A DNA stretch of 64,000 nt from 62-47 sp044463945 (GCA_044463945.1 JBIQLW010000013.1:1-64000); one strand, 5' to 3'. Positions 51,092 through 61,021 are shown, counted from the first letter of the stretch. Numbers and translations are program-made. The notes: a model not told the origin generated them from the letters alone.

Positions 51092-52833
51092 GCGGACAGA
51101 CCGAGGTCGTGCGCGCGCCCGAGCGCTCGTTCGCGGCGTGGCGCCAGCGCATGATCCGCACCCTGCTTTACGGACAGAACGTCGATCGCGCGGCGCGGGC
51201 GCGGGTGCGTGTCGGCCTGACCATGCTGGTGTTCGCGCTGGTCTATGCCGTGATCGGCGCGCGGCTGACGATGTTCGCGACCTTCGGCGAAGGGCACGGA
51301 TCGCGCCGCGCGGGTCAGGACGCCATCGCCACCGCGCGCCCGGATATCGTCGATCGCAACGGCCAGGTTCTCGCCACCGACGTCAAGACGCCGTCGCTGT
51401 TCGGCGAGCCGCGCCGGCTGATCGACGTCGACGAAGCCGTCGAAATGCTGACCGCGGCATTGCCCGACCTCGACACCCGCGAGTTGCGCGACCGGCTGTC
51501 GTCGAAGAAAGGCTTCGTCTGGCTCAAGCGCGAGATCACCCCGCGCCAGCAGCACGACATTCATCGCCTCGGCCTTCCCGGCATCGGCTTCCTGCGCGAG
51601 AACAAGCGCGTCTATCCCAACGGCGTCGATGTCTCGCACCTGATCGGGCTCGTCAACATCGACAACCAGGGCATCGCCGGCATCGAGAAGTGGCTCGACA
51701 ACAACGGGCTCGCCGACCTTCACCGCGCCGGCTTCGCCACCGACCGATTGCAGAAGCCGGTGGAACTCGCCGTCGATCTGCGCGTCGAGCACGCGCTGCG
51801 CGACGAACTGATGAAGGCCAAGGAGCACTACAAGGCCAAGGCGGCGTCCGGGCTCGTCTCCAACGTGCGCACCGGCGAGATCGTGGCGATGGTGTCGCTG
51901 CCGGATTTCGATCCCAACAATCCCAAGGAAGCCAACGATCCCGACCGTATCAACCGCCTGACCACCGGCGTCTACGAGATGGGCTCGACGTTCAAGGCGT
52001 TCACGCTGGCGATGGCGCTGGATTCCGGCAAGGCGACGCTCAATTCGATGTGGGACGCGCGCGGGCCGCTGCGCTACGGCCGCTTCAAGATTCACGACGA
52101 CCATCCGCTCGGGCGCTTCATCAACACCCGCGAGGTCTTCACCTATTCCTCCAACGTCGGCGCGGCGCGCATGGCCCTCGCCATGGGCGTCGAGGGGCAC
52201 CAGGCGTTCCTACGCAAGATGGGGCAGATGACGCGGCTGCGCACCGAACTGCCGGAAAGCGCGTCGCCGATCCTGCCGCGCAAGTGGGGCGAATTGAACA
52301 CGGTGACCATCGCCTTCGGCCACGGCATGGCGGTGGCGCCGTTGCAGGCGGTGATGGGCATCGACGCGCTGGTCAACGGCGGCTACCTGATCCCGCCGAC
52401 CTTCCTCAAGCGATCCGAGGAGGAGGCGATGAAACTGGCGAAGCGCGTCATCAAGCCGGAAACCAGCGAGAAGATGCGCTTCCTGATGCGGCTCAACGCC
52501 GAGATCGGCACCGCGCGCAAGGCCGACGTCAAGGGCTATTACGTCGGCGGCAAGACCGGCACCGCCGAGAAGGTCATCAACGGCCGCTACGCCAAGAAGA
52601 AGGTGCTGAACGGCTTCACCGCGATCCTGCCGGCCGACGACCCGAAATACCAGGTCCTCATCATGATCGACGAGCCGCAGCCCTTGAAGGAAACCTACGG
52701 CTTCATCACCTCCGGCTGGAACGCGGTGCCGACCGGCGGCAAGGTGATCGCCCGCATCGCGCCGCTGTTGGGAATCGAGCCGCGTTTCGACCTGCCGCCG
52801 TCCGAGCGCCTTATTCTTGCGACATCGAGATGA
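51088..52833 (+). CDS. ftsI: Peptidoglycan D,D-transpeptidase FtsI (PBP3)
   Basis: A 581-residue division transpeptidase with an N-terminal helix (about 42-63), a pedestal domain from RPDIVDRNGQVLATDV, and the penicillin-binding domain with SxxK in MGSTFKAFT (Ser about 299), SxN in YSSNVG and KTGT in GGKTGTAEK. It cross-links septal murein together with FtsW (58563). Overlaps ftsL by four bases (ATGA). Confidence 0.97.
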   Translation: MSGQTEVVRAPERSFAAWRQRMIRTLLYGQNVDRAARARVRVGLTMLVFALVYAVIGARLTMFATFGEGHGSRRAGQDAIATARPDIVDRNGQVLATDVKTPSLFGEPRRLIDVDEAVEMLTAALPDLDTRELRDRLSSKKGFVWLKREITPRQQHDIHRLGLPGIGFLRENKRVYPNGVDVSHLIGLVNIDNQGIAGIEKWLDNNGLADLHRAGFATDRLQKPVELAVDLRVEHALRDELMKAKEHYKAKAASGLVSNVRTGEIVAMVSLPDFDPNNPKEANDPDRINRLTTGVYEMGSTFKAFTLAMALDSGKATLNSMWDARGPLRYGRFKIHDDHPLGRFINTREVFTYSSNVGAARMALAMGVEGHQAFLRKMGQMTRLRTELPESASPILPRKWGELNTVTIAFGHGMAVAPLQAVMGIDALVNGGYLIPPTFLKRSEEEAMKLAKRVIKPETSEKMRFLMRLNAEIGTARKADVKGYYVGGKTGTAEKVINGRYAKKKVLNGFTAILPADDPKYQVLIMIDEPQPLKETYGFITSGWNAVPTGGKVIARIAPLLGIEPRFDLPPSERLILATSR

Positions 52834-52921
52834 GACAGGCACGCGCCGCCTCGCTAGGGCGGCGGTTTGAAGTGATGTTTGCCAGGCCGCCGCGGGCGGC
52901 GGCTGCCCGGTCATGGATATC

Positions 52922-54370
52922 ATGAGACTTCGCGATCTGTTTGGCGGCGATGTTGCGATAGATGCCCGCGCTGGCGCGGTGGCGGTCGGCGGCATTGCCA
53001 TCGACAGCCGCGCGGTGAAGCCGGGCGATCTGTTCTTCGCGCTCACAGGCGTCAGGACCGACGGCGCGCGCTTCGTCGATCAGGCGATCGCCGCCGGCGC
53101 GGTGGCGGTTGCCGGCGAGCGCGCCGCGCCGGGTATGGCATCGGTGCCATTCATTACCGTGAGCAATCCGCGCCGGGCGCTGGCGCTGGCGGCGGCGCGG
53201 TTTTTCCCGCGCCAGCCCGCGACCATCGCCGCGGTCACCGGCACCAGCGGCAAGACCTCGGTCGCGGCGTTCACCCGCGAGATCTGGCGGCAACTCGGCG
53301 ATGCGGCGGCGAGCATCGGCACCGTCGGCGTGGTCAGCGACAAGCGCAACGTCTACGGCTCGCTGACGACGCCGGACCCGGTGGCGCTGCATCGTGCGAT
53401 CGATGAGCTGGCGCGAGACGGCGTCACGCATTTGGCTCTCGAAGCCTCGTCGCACGGGCTCGACCAGTTCCGGCTCGACGGCGTGCATGTCGGCGTCGGC
53501 GGCTTCACCAACCTGTCGCGCGACCACATGGATTATCATCCGGACGTCGCGCACTATCTTGCGGCCAAGCTGCGGCTGTTCACCGATCTGGTCTCGGAGG
53601 GCGGCGCGGCGGTGATCGCCGCCGATCATGACGTCTCGGCTCAGGTGATCGCGGCCGCGCGCCGGCGCGGCTTGCGGCTTCTCACGGTGGGGCGGCGCGG
53701 CGACGGTATCCGTCTGGTCGAGGCGGCGGTCGATGGCTTTTCGCAGAAACTCAGTCTCGAACATGGCGGTCGGCGTTACGCCGTGCGGTTGCCGCTGGTC
53801 GGCGAATTTCAGATCGAGAACGCGCTGGTGGCGGCCGGGTTGGCGATTGCCAGCGGCAGCGACGCGGCGCGCGTGTTCGACGCGCTGGAGCGGCTCGAAG
53901 GCGCGAAGGGCCGGCTCGAACGGGTCGGCCAGTATTGCGGCGCGCCGATCTTCGTTGATTACGCTCACAAGCCCGACGCGCTGGCGAAGGCGTTGCAGGC
54001 GCTGCGGCCCTATGCCAGACGTCGGCTGGTTGTGGTGTTCGGCGCGGGCGGCGACCGCGACGCGGGCAAGCGGCCGTTGATGGGCGCCATCGCGGCCGAA
54101 CATGCCGACGCCGTCATCGTCACCGACGACAATCCGCGCAGCGAGGATCCGGCGGCGATCCGCGCCGCCATTCTCGCCGCAGCATCGGGCGCGCGCGAGA
54201 TCGGCGACCGTGCCGCCGCCATCCGCGCCGCCATCGACGGCTTGCAGGAGGGCGACGTGCTGCTGATCGCCGGCAAGGGTCACGAAACCGGCCAGATCAT
54301 CGGCGATCGCACGCTGCCGTTCAGCGATCACGAGGCGGTCGAGGCGGCATTGAAAGCGAAGGTCGCATGA
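52922..54370 (+). CDS. murE: UDP-MurNAc-tripeptide synthetase (meso-diaminopimelate-adding)
   Basis: A 482-residue Mur ligase adding the third residue to UDP-MurNAc-L-Ala-D-Glu. P-loop TGTSGKTSVAAF (about 112), the carbamylated-Lys region, IFVDYAHKPDALAKAL, and DDNPRSEDP (about 400), whose DNPR marks specificity for meso-diaminopimelate. ATG at 52922 (MRLRDLFGG) matches the family start; ATG at 52913 would add three residues. The stop overlaps murF. Confidence 0.96.
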   Translation: MRLRDLFGGDVAIDARAGAVAVGGIAIDSRAVKPGDLFFALTGVRTDGARFVDQAIAAGAVAVAGERAAPGMASVPFITVSNPRRALALAAARFFPRQPATIAAVTGTSGKTSVAAFTREIWRQLGDAAASIGTVGVVSDKRNVYGSLTTPDPVALHRAIDELARDGVTHLALEASSHGLDQFRLDGVHVGVGGFTNLSRDHMDYHPDVAHYLAAKLRLFTDLVSEGGAAVIAADHDVSAQVIAAARRRGLRLLTVGRRGDGIRLVEAAVDGFSQKLSLEHGGRRYAVRLPLVGEFQIENALVAAGLAIASGSDAARVFDALERLEGAKGRLERVGQYCGAPIFVDYAHKPDALAKALQALRPYARRRLVVVFGAGGDRDAGKRPLMGAIAAEHADAVIVTDDNPRSEDPAAIRAAILAAASGAREIGDRAAAIRAAIDGLQEGDVLLIAGKGHETGQIIGDRTLPFSDHEAVEAALKAKVA

Positions 54371-55803
54371 GCACCGAACCTCTATGGACCGCGCGGGCGA
54401 TGGCGGAGGCGATGCGGGCGGAGATCGCCGGCGCGCCGCCCGCCGCCGTCCACGGCCTTTCCATCGACAGCCGCACCGTTGCGCCCGGCGACGCCTACTT
54501 CGCCATCAAGGGCGACGTGCATGACGGCCACGATTTCGTCGAAGCCGCATTGAAGGCCGGCGCGGCGTTGGCGGTGGTGTCGCGCGAAAAGCGCGCGGGG
54601 TTTGCGGCCGATGCGCCGCTTCTGGTGGTCGAGGATGTGCTCGCGGGGCTGGTCGATCTGGCGAAGGCGTCGCGCGCCCGGCTCGGGGCGAAGGTGATCG
54701 CGGTCACCGGCTCGGTCGGCAAGACCTCGACCAAGGAGATGCTGCGGCAGGTGCTGGAGCAGCAGGGCAGGACGCACGCCTCGGTGGCGTCGTTCAACAA
54801 TCACTGGGGCGTGCCGCTGTCCTTGGCGCGCTGTCCGGCCGATGTTGCCTATGCGGTGTTCGAGATCGGCATGAACCACGCCGGCGAGATCACGCCGCTG
54901 GTGAAACTGGTGCGGCCGCACATCGCCATCGTCACCACGGTCGAGCCGGTGCATCTGGAATTCTTCGGCAGCGTCGAGGCGATCGCCGACGCCAAGGCGG
55001 AAATCTTCACCGGCGTCGAGCCGGGCGGCACGGCGGTGCTGAACCGCGACAATTCGCAGTTCGCGCGGCTGAAGCGGCAGGCCGCGACAGCCGGCATTGC
55101 CGACATCGTGACCTTCGGCGCGCACACCTCCGCCGACGCGCGGCTGCGCGACGTGGCGCTGCACGCGACCTGCTCGGCGGTCGATGCCGATATCCTCGGC
55201 CATGAAGTCACCTACAAGCTGGCGATGCCCGGCCGCCACATGGCGCTGAACTCGCTGGCGGTGCTGGCGGCGGCGACGCGCGCCGGCGCCGATCTGGCGC
55301 GCGCCGCGCTGGCGCTGTCGCAGATCGTGACGGCCGCCGGCCGCGGCGTTCGCAAGACGCTCGACCTCGGCCATGGCGCGGCGACCCTGATCGACGAAAG
55401 CTACAACGCCAATCCGGCCTCGATGGCGGCGGCGTTGAACGTGCTCGGCCGCGCCACCGTCGGACCGCATGGGCGGCGGATCGCGGTGCTCGGCGACATG
55501 CTCGAACTCGGCCCCGCCGGCCCCGATCTCCATCGCGGCCTCGCCCTCGCGGTCACCCCCAACGGCATCGACACGGTATTCTGTTGCGGGCCGCTGATGC
55601 GAAACCTGTGGGATGCGCTTCCCTCGGGCAAGCGCGGGGGCTATGCCGAAAGCTCAAGCCTGCTTGAGTCGCAGGTCGTGGCGGCGTTGCGCGCGGGCGA
55701 CGCGGTCATGGTCAAGGGCTCGCTCGGCTCGAAGATGAAAGTGATTGTCAGCGCGCTGGAGAAGCGCTTTCCCGACAAGGCCCGCGACGACGCGGCGGTG
55801 TAA
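54367..55803 (+). CDS. murF: UDP-MurNAc-tripeptide--D-alanyl-D-alanine ligase
   Basis: A 478-residue Mur ligase that completes the pentapeptide. P-loop AVTGSVGKTSTKEML (about 113-127), FNNHWGVPLSLAR, EIGMNHAGEI, and LIDESYNANPASM (about 345) with the ring-stacking region. Overlaps murE by four bases (ATGA). Cytoplasmic. Confidence 0.97.
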   Translation: MSTEPLWTARAMAEAMRAEIAGAPPAAVHGLSIDSRTVAPGDAYFAIKGDVHDGHDFVEAALKAGAALAVVSREKRAGFAADAPLLVVEDVLAGLVDLAKASRARLGAKVIAVTGSVGKTSTKEMLRQVLEQQGRTHASVASFNNHWGVPLSLARCPADVAYAVFEIGMNHAGEITPLVKLVRPHIAIVTTVEPVHLEFFGSVEAIADAKAEIFTGVEPGGTAVLNRDNSQFARLKRQAATAGIADIVTFGAHTSADARLRDVALHATCSAVDADILGHEVTYKLAMPGRHMALNSLAVLAAATRAGADLARAALALSQIVTAAGRGVRKTLDLGHGAATLIDESYNANPASMAAALNVLGRATVGPHGRRIAVLGDMLELGPAGPDLHRGLALAVTPNGIDTVFCCGPLMRNLWDALPSGKRGGYAESSSLLESQVVAALRAGDAVMVKGSLGSKMKVIVSALEKRFPDKARDDAAV

Positions 55804-55813
55804 GGCGGATCGG

Positions 55814-56896
55814 ATGTTCTATTGGTTGATCGACGCGGCGCCCGCCTTTCCGGGCCTCAACGTGTTTCGCTACATTACCTTCCGCACCGGCGGCGCGATG
55901 GTGACGGCGGCGCTGTTCGTGTTTCTGTTCGGGCCGTGGATCATCGACAACCTGCGCATCCGCCAGGGCAAGGGCCAGCCGATCCGCACCGACGGCCCGC
56001 AGACCCACCTGACCAAGAAGGGCACGCCCACCATGGGCGGGCTGATGATCCTGTCCGGCCTCGTCGTCTCGACGCTGTTGTGGGCCAACCCGATGAACCC
56101 GTATGTCTGGATCGTGCTGGGCGTGACGCTCGGCTTCGGTCTGGTCGGCTTCTATGACGATTATCTGAAGGTCACTAAGCAGAGCCACAACGGTTTCGGC
56201 GGCCGTAGCCGGCTCCTGATCGAGGCGGTGATCGCGGCGCTCGCCTGCTACGCGATGATGCGGCTCGGCCGCGAGCCGCTGTCGAGTTCGCTGGCGATTC
56301 CGTTTTTCAAGGAGGTCGTCCTGAATCTCGGCTGGTTCTTCGTGATCTTCGGCGGCTTCATCATCGTCGGCGCCGGCAACGCGGTGAACCTCACCGACGG
56401 CCTCGACGGCCTCGCCATCGTGCCGGTGATGATCGCCGCCGCCAGTTTCGGCATGATCGCCTATCTCGCCGGCAACGCGGTGTTCTCTGACTACCTGCAA
56501 ATCAACTACGTCGCCGGCACCGGCGAACTGTCGGTGCTGTGCGGCGCGGTGCTGGGCGCGGGGCTGGGCTTTCTGTGGTTCAACGCGCCGCCGGCCTCGA
56601 TCTTCATGGGCGACACCGGTTCGCTGGCGCTCGGCGGGATGCTCGGCTCGATCGCGGTGGCGGTGAAGCACGAGATCGTGCTGGCGGTGATCGGCGGCCT
56701 GTTCGTGCTGGAGGCGGTGTCGGTGATCGTGCAGGTCGCATCCTTCAAGCTGACCGGCAAGCGCGTGTTCAAGATGGCTCCGATCCACCATCACTTCGAG
56801 CAGAAGGGCTGGACCGAGCCGCAGGTGGTGATCCGCTTCTGGATCATCGCGGTAATGCTGGCGCTGCTCGGCCTGTCCACGCTCAAGCTGCGGTGA
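55814..56896 (+). CDS. mraY: Phospho-MurNAc-pentapeptide translocase
   Basis: A 360-residue inner-membrane enzyme with ten helices that makes lipid I. Conserved Asp-rich and His motifs: GLVGFYDDYLKV, NAVNLTDGLDGLA, FNAPPASIFMGDTGSLALGG (cut here at 20) and APIHHHFEQKGW. The start at 55814 is 10 bases after the murF stop. A palindromic repeat lies in the following gap. Confidence 0.97.
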   Translation: MFYWLIDAAPAFPGLNVFRYITFRTGGAMVTAALFVFLFGPWIIDNLRIRQGKGQPIRTDGPQTHLTKKGTPTMGGLMILSGLVVSTLLWANPMNPYVWIVLGVTLGFGLVGFYDDYLKVTKQSHNGFGGRSRLLIEAVIAALACYAMMRLGREPLSSSLAIPFFKEVVLNLGWFFVIFGGFIIVGAGNAVNLTDGLDGLAIVPVMIAAASFGMIAYLAGNAVFSDYLQINYVAGTGELSVLCGAVLGAGLGFLWFNAPPASIFMGDTGSLALGGMLGSIAVAVKHEIVLAVIGGLFVLEAVSVIVQVASFKLTGKRVFKMAPIHHHFEQKGWTEPQVVIRFWIIAVMLALLGLSTLKLR

Positions 56897-56930
56897 TGTC
56901 GGAAATGAGCATCGCCATGCGCACGACGTG

Positions 56931-57033
56931 CTCTCTCCCGCCTTGTGGGGGAGAGGTGGAGAGGGGGGTATCGCGAGTCATGTCCGTGCGGCTCACCCCC
57001 CTCCCTGACCCTCCCTCACAAGGGGGGAGGAGA
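56931..57033. repeat. Palindromic repeat element between mraY and murD
   Basis: A ~100-base element whose ends are imperfect inverted repeats of about 38 bp: CTCTCTCCCGCCTTGTGGGG at the left and CCTCACAAGGGGGGAGGAGA (within 57013-57033) at the right. Its right end supplies GGAGGAGACG directly before an ATG at 57036 in the murD frame. Elements of this type are abundant in Bradyrhizobium and Rhodopseudomonas intergenic regions. Confidence 0.8.
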
Positions 57034-57068
57034 CGATGCTGTGCCTGTGGGAGGCGATCGTTTGCATC

Positions 57069-58475
57069 ATGATCCCTGTCACCTCATTTGCCGGCAAGCG
57101 GGTTGCGGTGTTCGGCCTCGGCGGCTCGGGGCTGGCCAGTTGCGCGGCGCTGAAGGCCGGCGGCGCCGAGGTCGTCGCCTGCGACGACAGCGCCGGGCGC
57201 ATGGCGGAGGCCGCGCGCGCGGGCTTTACGACCGCCGACCTGCGTAATGCCTCGTGGCAGGATTTCGCCGCGCTGGTGCTGACCCCCGGCGTGCCGCTGA
57301 CCCATCCGCAACCGCACTGGACCGTGTTGCTCGCGCAGCGCGCCGGCGTCGAGGTGATCGGCGATATCGAACTGTTCTGCCGCGAGCGCCGCCGCTTTGC
57401 ACCGAACGCACCGTTCGTCGCCATCACCGGCACCAACGGCAAGTCCACCACCACGGCGCTGATCGCGCACCTGATGCGCGAGGCGGGGCACGACGTGCAG
57501 ATGGGCGGCAACATCGGCACCGCGATCCTGTCGCTGGAGCCGCCGCGCGCCGGGCGGGTCCATGTCGTTGAGATGTCGTCGTACCAGATCGACCTCTGTC
57601 CCTCGCTCGATCCCAGCGTCGGCATCCTGCTCAATGTGAGCGAGGATCATATCGACCGCCACGGCACCATCGAGCACTATGCGGCGGTGAAGGAGCGGCT
57701 GGTCGCGGGCGTGCAAGCGGGCGGCGCGGTCATCGTCGGTGTCGACGACGGCTTCAGCCGGACGATTGCCGACCGGCTCGATCAGGCTGGCAAGCCGGTG
57801 GTGCGGGTGTCGGTGCGGCAGCCGCTCGCCGACGGCATTTATGTCGAGCACGAGACCATCGTGCGCGCATCGGGCGGCGCGCGCACCGAGATCGCCCGGA
57901 TCGGCGGCATCGGCTCGCTGCGCGGCGTCCACAACGCCCAGAACGCCGCCTCCGCCGCCGTCGCCGCGCTGGCGCTTGGCGTCGATCGCGCTGTTCTGCA
58001 AAAGGGCCTGCGCAGCTTTCCCGGCCTCGCCCACCGCATGGAGCAGGTGGGGCAGCAGGGCCGCGTGCTGTTCGTCAACGACTCCAAGGGCACCAACGCC
58101 GACGCCACGGCGCGGGCGCTGGCCTCGTTCGGCGACATCTTCTGGATCGCCGGCGGCAAGCCCAAGACCGGCGGCATCGTTCCGCTGGCGGAGTTCTTCC
58201 CGCGCATCCGCAAGGCGTATCTGATCGGGGAGGCGGCGCAGGAGTTCGCCGCCACGCTGGACGGCCACGTCCCTTATGACATCAGCGGCACACTCGACGT
58301 CGCGGTGGCGACGGCCGCGCGCGACGCGCAGGCATCCAGACTGCCGGAGGCGGTGGTGCTGCTGTCGCCGGCCTGCGCCTCGTTCGATCAGTTCCCGAAT
58401 TTCGAGGTGCGCGGCGACCGCTTCCGCGAATTGGCGCTCGCCCTGGAAGGCATCGAACCGGTCACCCCTGCGTGA
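57069..58475 (+). CDS. murD: UDP-MurNAc-L-alanine--D-glutamate ligase
   Basis: A 468-residue Mur ligase adding D-Glu. N-terminal Rossmann GKRVAVFGLGGSGLASC, P-loop VAITGTNGKSTTTALI (about 115-130), MSSYQID, and FVNDSKGTNADAT (about 340). The start at 57069 gives the family's usual MIPVTSFAGK; ATG at 57036 adds 11 residues but has a much better ribosome site donated by the repeat element, so both may be used. Confidence 0.95.
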   Translation: MIPVTSFAGKRVAVFGLGGSGLASCAALKAGGAEVVACDDSAGRMAEAARAGFTTADLRNASWQDFAALVLTPGVPLTHPQPHWTVLLAQRAGVEVIGDIELFCRERRRFAPNAPFVAITGTNGKSTTTALIAHLMREAGHDVQMGGNIGTAILSLEPPRAGRVHVVEMSSYQIDLCPSLDPSVGILLNVSEDHIDRHGTIEHYAAVKERLVAGVQAGGAVIVGVDDGFSRTIADRLDQAGKPVVRVSVRQPLADGIYVEHETIVRASGGARTEIARIGGIGSLRGVHNAQNAASAAVAALALGVDRAVLQKGLRSFPGLAHRMEQVGQQGRVLFVNDSKGTNADATARALASFGDIFWIAGGKPKTGGIVPLAEFFPRIRKAYLIGEAAQEFAATLDGHVPYDISGTLDVAVATAARDAQASRLPEAVVLLSPACASFDQFPNFEVRGDRFRELALALEGIEPVTPA

Positions 58476-58562
58476 GACGCGCCGGATTCTTTGCGTTCCG
58501 TTAACCGTTCGGCAACCATGATGCGAGAGCAATGGGCCGTTTCCGGCGCGTAAGGACCCGCC

Positions 58563-59714
58563 ATGATCTCACGCGAACAGCGCACCCCGATCTCCGAATG
58601 GTGGTGGACCGTCGACCGCCTGCTGCTGGGCGCGTTCGTCCTGCTGATCCTGTGCGGGGTGATCCTGTCGTTGGCGGCGAGTCCGTCGGTCGCCACCCGC
58701 ATCGGCCTCGACCCGTTCCACTTCTTCAACCGCCATGTCCTGTTCCTGCTGCCGTCGCTGATCGTGATGGTCGCCGTCTCGTTCCTGTCGCCGCGTCAGG
58801 TGCGGCGCAGCGCGCTGATCGTGCTTCTCGTCAGCGTGGTGCTGATCGTGGCGACGCTGATGTTCGGCGCGGAGGTGAAGGGCGCGCGGCGCTGGATCAC
58901 CCTTCTCGGCGTCAATATCCAGGCGTCGGAATCCGCCAAGCCGGCATTTGTCGTGGTGGTGGCATGGCTGTTCTCGGAATCGGCGCGGCGACCCGAGATG
59001 CCGGCAACATCGATGGCGCTGGCGCTGCTGCTTGGTCTCGTCACGCTGCTGGTGATGGAACCCGACTTCGGCCAGACCATGCTGATCCTCATGGTGTGGG
59101 GCGCGCTGTTCTTTATCGCCGGAATGCGCATGGTGTGGGTGTTCGGGCTCGCGGGCTCGGCAGCGGCGGGGCTGTTCGGCGCTTATCTGCTGGTGCCGCA
59201 CGTCGCCGCGCGCATCAAGCGCTTCCTGGACCCGGCCTCGGGCGATACGTTCCAGGTCGATACCGCGATGGAATCGTTCTTTCATGGTGGCTGGTTCGGC
59301 GTCGGTCCGGGCGAGGGCACGGTGAAGCGCATCCTGCCGGACAGCCACACCGACTTCGTCTTCGCTGTCGCCGCCGAGGAGTTCGGCATCATCTTCTGTC
59401 TGGCGCTGGCGGGCCTGTTCGCGTTCATCGTGCTGCGCACGCTGTCGCGCGCCTATGCCAATGAGGACCTGTTCACGCGCTTCGCGGCATCCGGCCTCGC
59501 CATCCTGTTCGGCGTGCAGGCGGCGATCAATATGGCGGTCAACCTGCACCTCATTCCCGCCAAGGGCATGACGCTGCCGTTCATTTCCTACGGCGGCTCG
59601 TCAATGGTGTCGCTGGCTTACGGCGTCGGCATGATGCTGGCGCTGACGCGGCAGCGGCCGGCGACCGAGATCGCCGCGATCGGCGACGCCAACGCCGCGC
59701 ACGCTTATGCCTGA
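58563..59714 (+). CDS. ftsW: Septal peptidoglycan glycosyltransferase FtsW (SEDS family)
   Basis: A 383-residue polytopic protein with ten helices. SEDS features: KGARRWITLLGVNIQASESAKPAF (in parts), the periplasmic loop with the catalytic Asp, SHTDFVFAVAAEEFG (about 260), and PFISYGGSSMVSLAYGVG near the end. Polymerises septal glycan with FtsI. The 87-base gap from murD has GATTC (a GANTC site) and CGTTAACCGTT, possible cell-cycle control sites. Confidence 0.96.
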   Translation: MISREQRTPISEWWWTVDRLLLGAFVLLILCGVILSLAASPSVATRIGLDPFHFFNRHVLFLLPSLIVMVAVSFLSPRQVRRSALIVLLVSVVLIVATLMFGAEVKGARRWITLLGVNIQASESAKPAFVVVVAWLFSESARRPEMPATSMALALLLGLVTLLVMEPDFGQTMLILMVWGALFFIAGMRMVWVFGLAGSAAAGLFGAYLLVPHVAARIKRFLDPASGDTFQVDTAMESFFHGGWFGVGPGEGTVKRILPDSHTDFVFAVAAEEFGIIFCLALAGLFAFIVLRTLSRAYANEDLFTRFAASGLAILFGVQAAINMAVNLHLIPAKGMTLPFISYGGSSMVSLAYGVGMMLALTRQRPATEIAAIGDANAAHAYA

Positions 59715-59759
59715 GCCGATGGCGATGCGCTCCGCAGCATTGCATAAGCGGGTGCGGCC

Positions 59760-60857
59760 ATGACCGCGCCGCTCATCCTGCTCGCGGCCGGCGGCACCGG
59801 CGGCCATCTGTTTCCAGCCGAGGCGCTCGGCGTCGCGCTGATGCAGCGCGGCCTGCGGGCGCGGCTCGTCACCGACGCGCGGGCGCTGCGCTACGGCGGC
59901 CTGTTCTCGAAGGACATGCTTGACGTGGTGCCGAGCGCGACGCTGCGCGGCCGCTCGCCGTGGGCGCTGGCGAAGACCGGGATGACGCTCGCCGCCGGAC
60001 TGGCGGTGGCGCTGAACCTGATCCGGCGCACCAAACCCGCCGCGGTGATCGGCTTCGGCGGGTATCCGACGCTGCCGCCACTCATGGCGGCGCGGCTGCT
60101 CCGCGTGCCGACGCTGATCCACGACGCCAACGCGGTGATGGGGCGCGCCAACCGCTTCCTCGCCGGCCGTGTCAACGCCATCGCCACCTCGCTGCCCGGC
60201 GTGCTCGACCGCGATCCGGCGCTGGCGGCGAAAACCACGCTGACCGGGACACCGATGCGGCCGGCGATCCTCGCCGCCGCGGCGGTGCCGTTCGCCGCGC
60301 CCGAGCCGGATGGCCCGCTGCGGCTTCTGGTGGTCGGCGGCAGCCAGGGCGCGCGGGTGATGTCGGATATCGTGCCCGGTGCGATCGAACGGCTCGCGCC
60401 AGCCGTGCGGGCGCGGCTGGTGCTGACCCAGCAGGTGCGCGACGAGGACATGGCGCGGGTACGCGCGGTCTACGACCGGCTCGGGATCAACGCCGAACTC
60501 GCGCCGTTCTTCAGCGACCTGCCGGCGCGGCTCGCCTCCAACCATCTGGTGATCTCGCGTTCCGGCGCGACCACCGTGGCGGAGCTTGCCGCCATCGGGC
60601 GGCCGTCGATCCTGGTGCCGCTGCCCGGCGCGCTCGATCAGGACCAGTTCGCCAATGCCGGCGTGCTGGCGGAGGCCGGCGGCGCGCTGCGCGTGGTGCA
60701 GTCGGATTTCACGCCGGAGCGGCTGGCGTCGGATATCGCGGCGCTCGCCGCTGAGCCGGCGCGGCTCGCGGCCATGGCAGACAAGGCGCGTGGCATCGGC
60801 CAACGCGACGCCGCCGAGCGGCTGGCCGATCTGGTGATGAAAGTGGCGGGGATTTAG
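59760..60857 (+). CDS. murG: UDP-GlcNAc:lipid I N-acetylglucosaminyltransferase
   Basis: A 365-residue peripheral membrane GT28 enzyme making lipid II. Motifs: LAAGGTGGHLFPAEAL (7-22), PAAVIGFGGYPTLPPL, the linker VVGGSQGARVMSD, and the UDP-sugar site SRSGATTVAELAAIG followed by PLPGALDQDQFANA. Start ATG at 59760. Confidence 0.97.
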   Translation: MTAPLILLAAGGTGGHLFPAEALGVALMQRGLRARLVTDARALRYGGLFSKDMLDVVPSATLRGRSPWALAKTGMTLAAGLAVALNLIRRTKPAAVIGFGGYPTLPPLMAARLLRVPTLIHDANAVMGRANRFLAGRVNAIATSLPGVLDRDPALAAKTTLTGTPMRPAILAAAAVPFAAPEPDGPLRLLVVGGSQGARVMSDIVPGAIERLAPAVRARLVLTQQVRDEDMARVRAVYDRLGINAELAPFFSDLPARLASNHLVISRSGATTVAELAAIGRPSILVPLPGALDQDQFANAGVLAEAGGALRVVQSDFTPERLASDIAALAAEPARLAAMADKARGIGQRDAAERLADLVMKVAGI

Positions 60858-60875
60858 CCAAATTGCCTTGACTCC

Positions 60876-61005
60876 GCCGTCATGGCCGGACACAGCCGTT
60901 CGAAGAACAGCGTCGCTTCGCTCGCCTATGTTCCGGCCATCCACGTCCTGGCTGAATCAGATAGAAGACGTGGATGCCCGCGACCAGCGCGGGCATGACG
61001 CAAAC
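60876..61005. repeat. Composite palindromic repeat between murG and murC
   Basis: Three hairpins follow each other: ATGGCCGG with CCGGCCAT, CCACGTC with GACGTGG, and TGCCCGCG-ACCAG-CGCGGGCA. This modular 130-base element is characteristic of the dispersed repeats of the Bradyrhizobium/Rhodopseudomonas group. It fills the gap and leaves little space for a separate murC promoter. Confidence 0.8.
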
Positions 61006-61021
61006 CAACAGGTTACAAACC

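Noticed and set aside
51138..52925. A 595-codon frame overlapping ftsI on the same strand
   Set aside because: Arg-rich translation in the wrong frame over the SxxK, SxN and KTGT motifs of ftsI.
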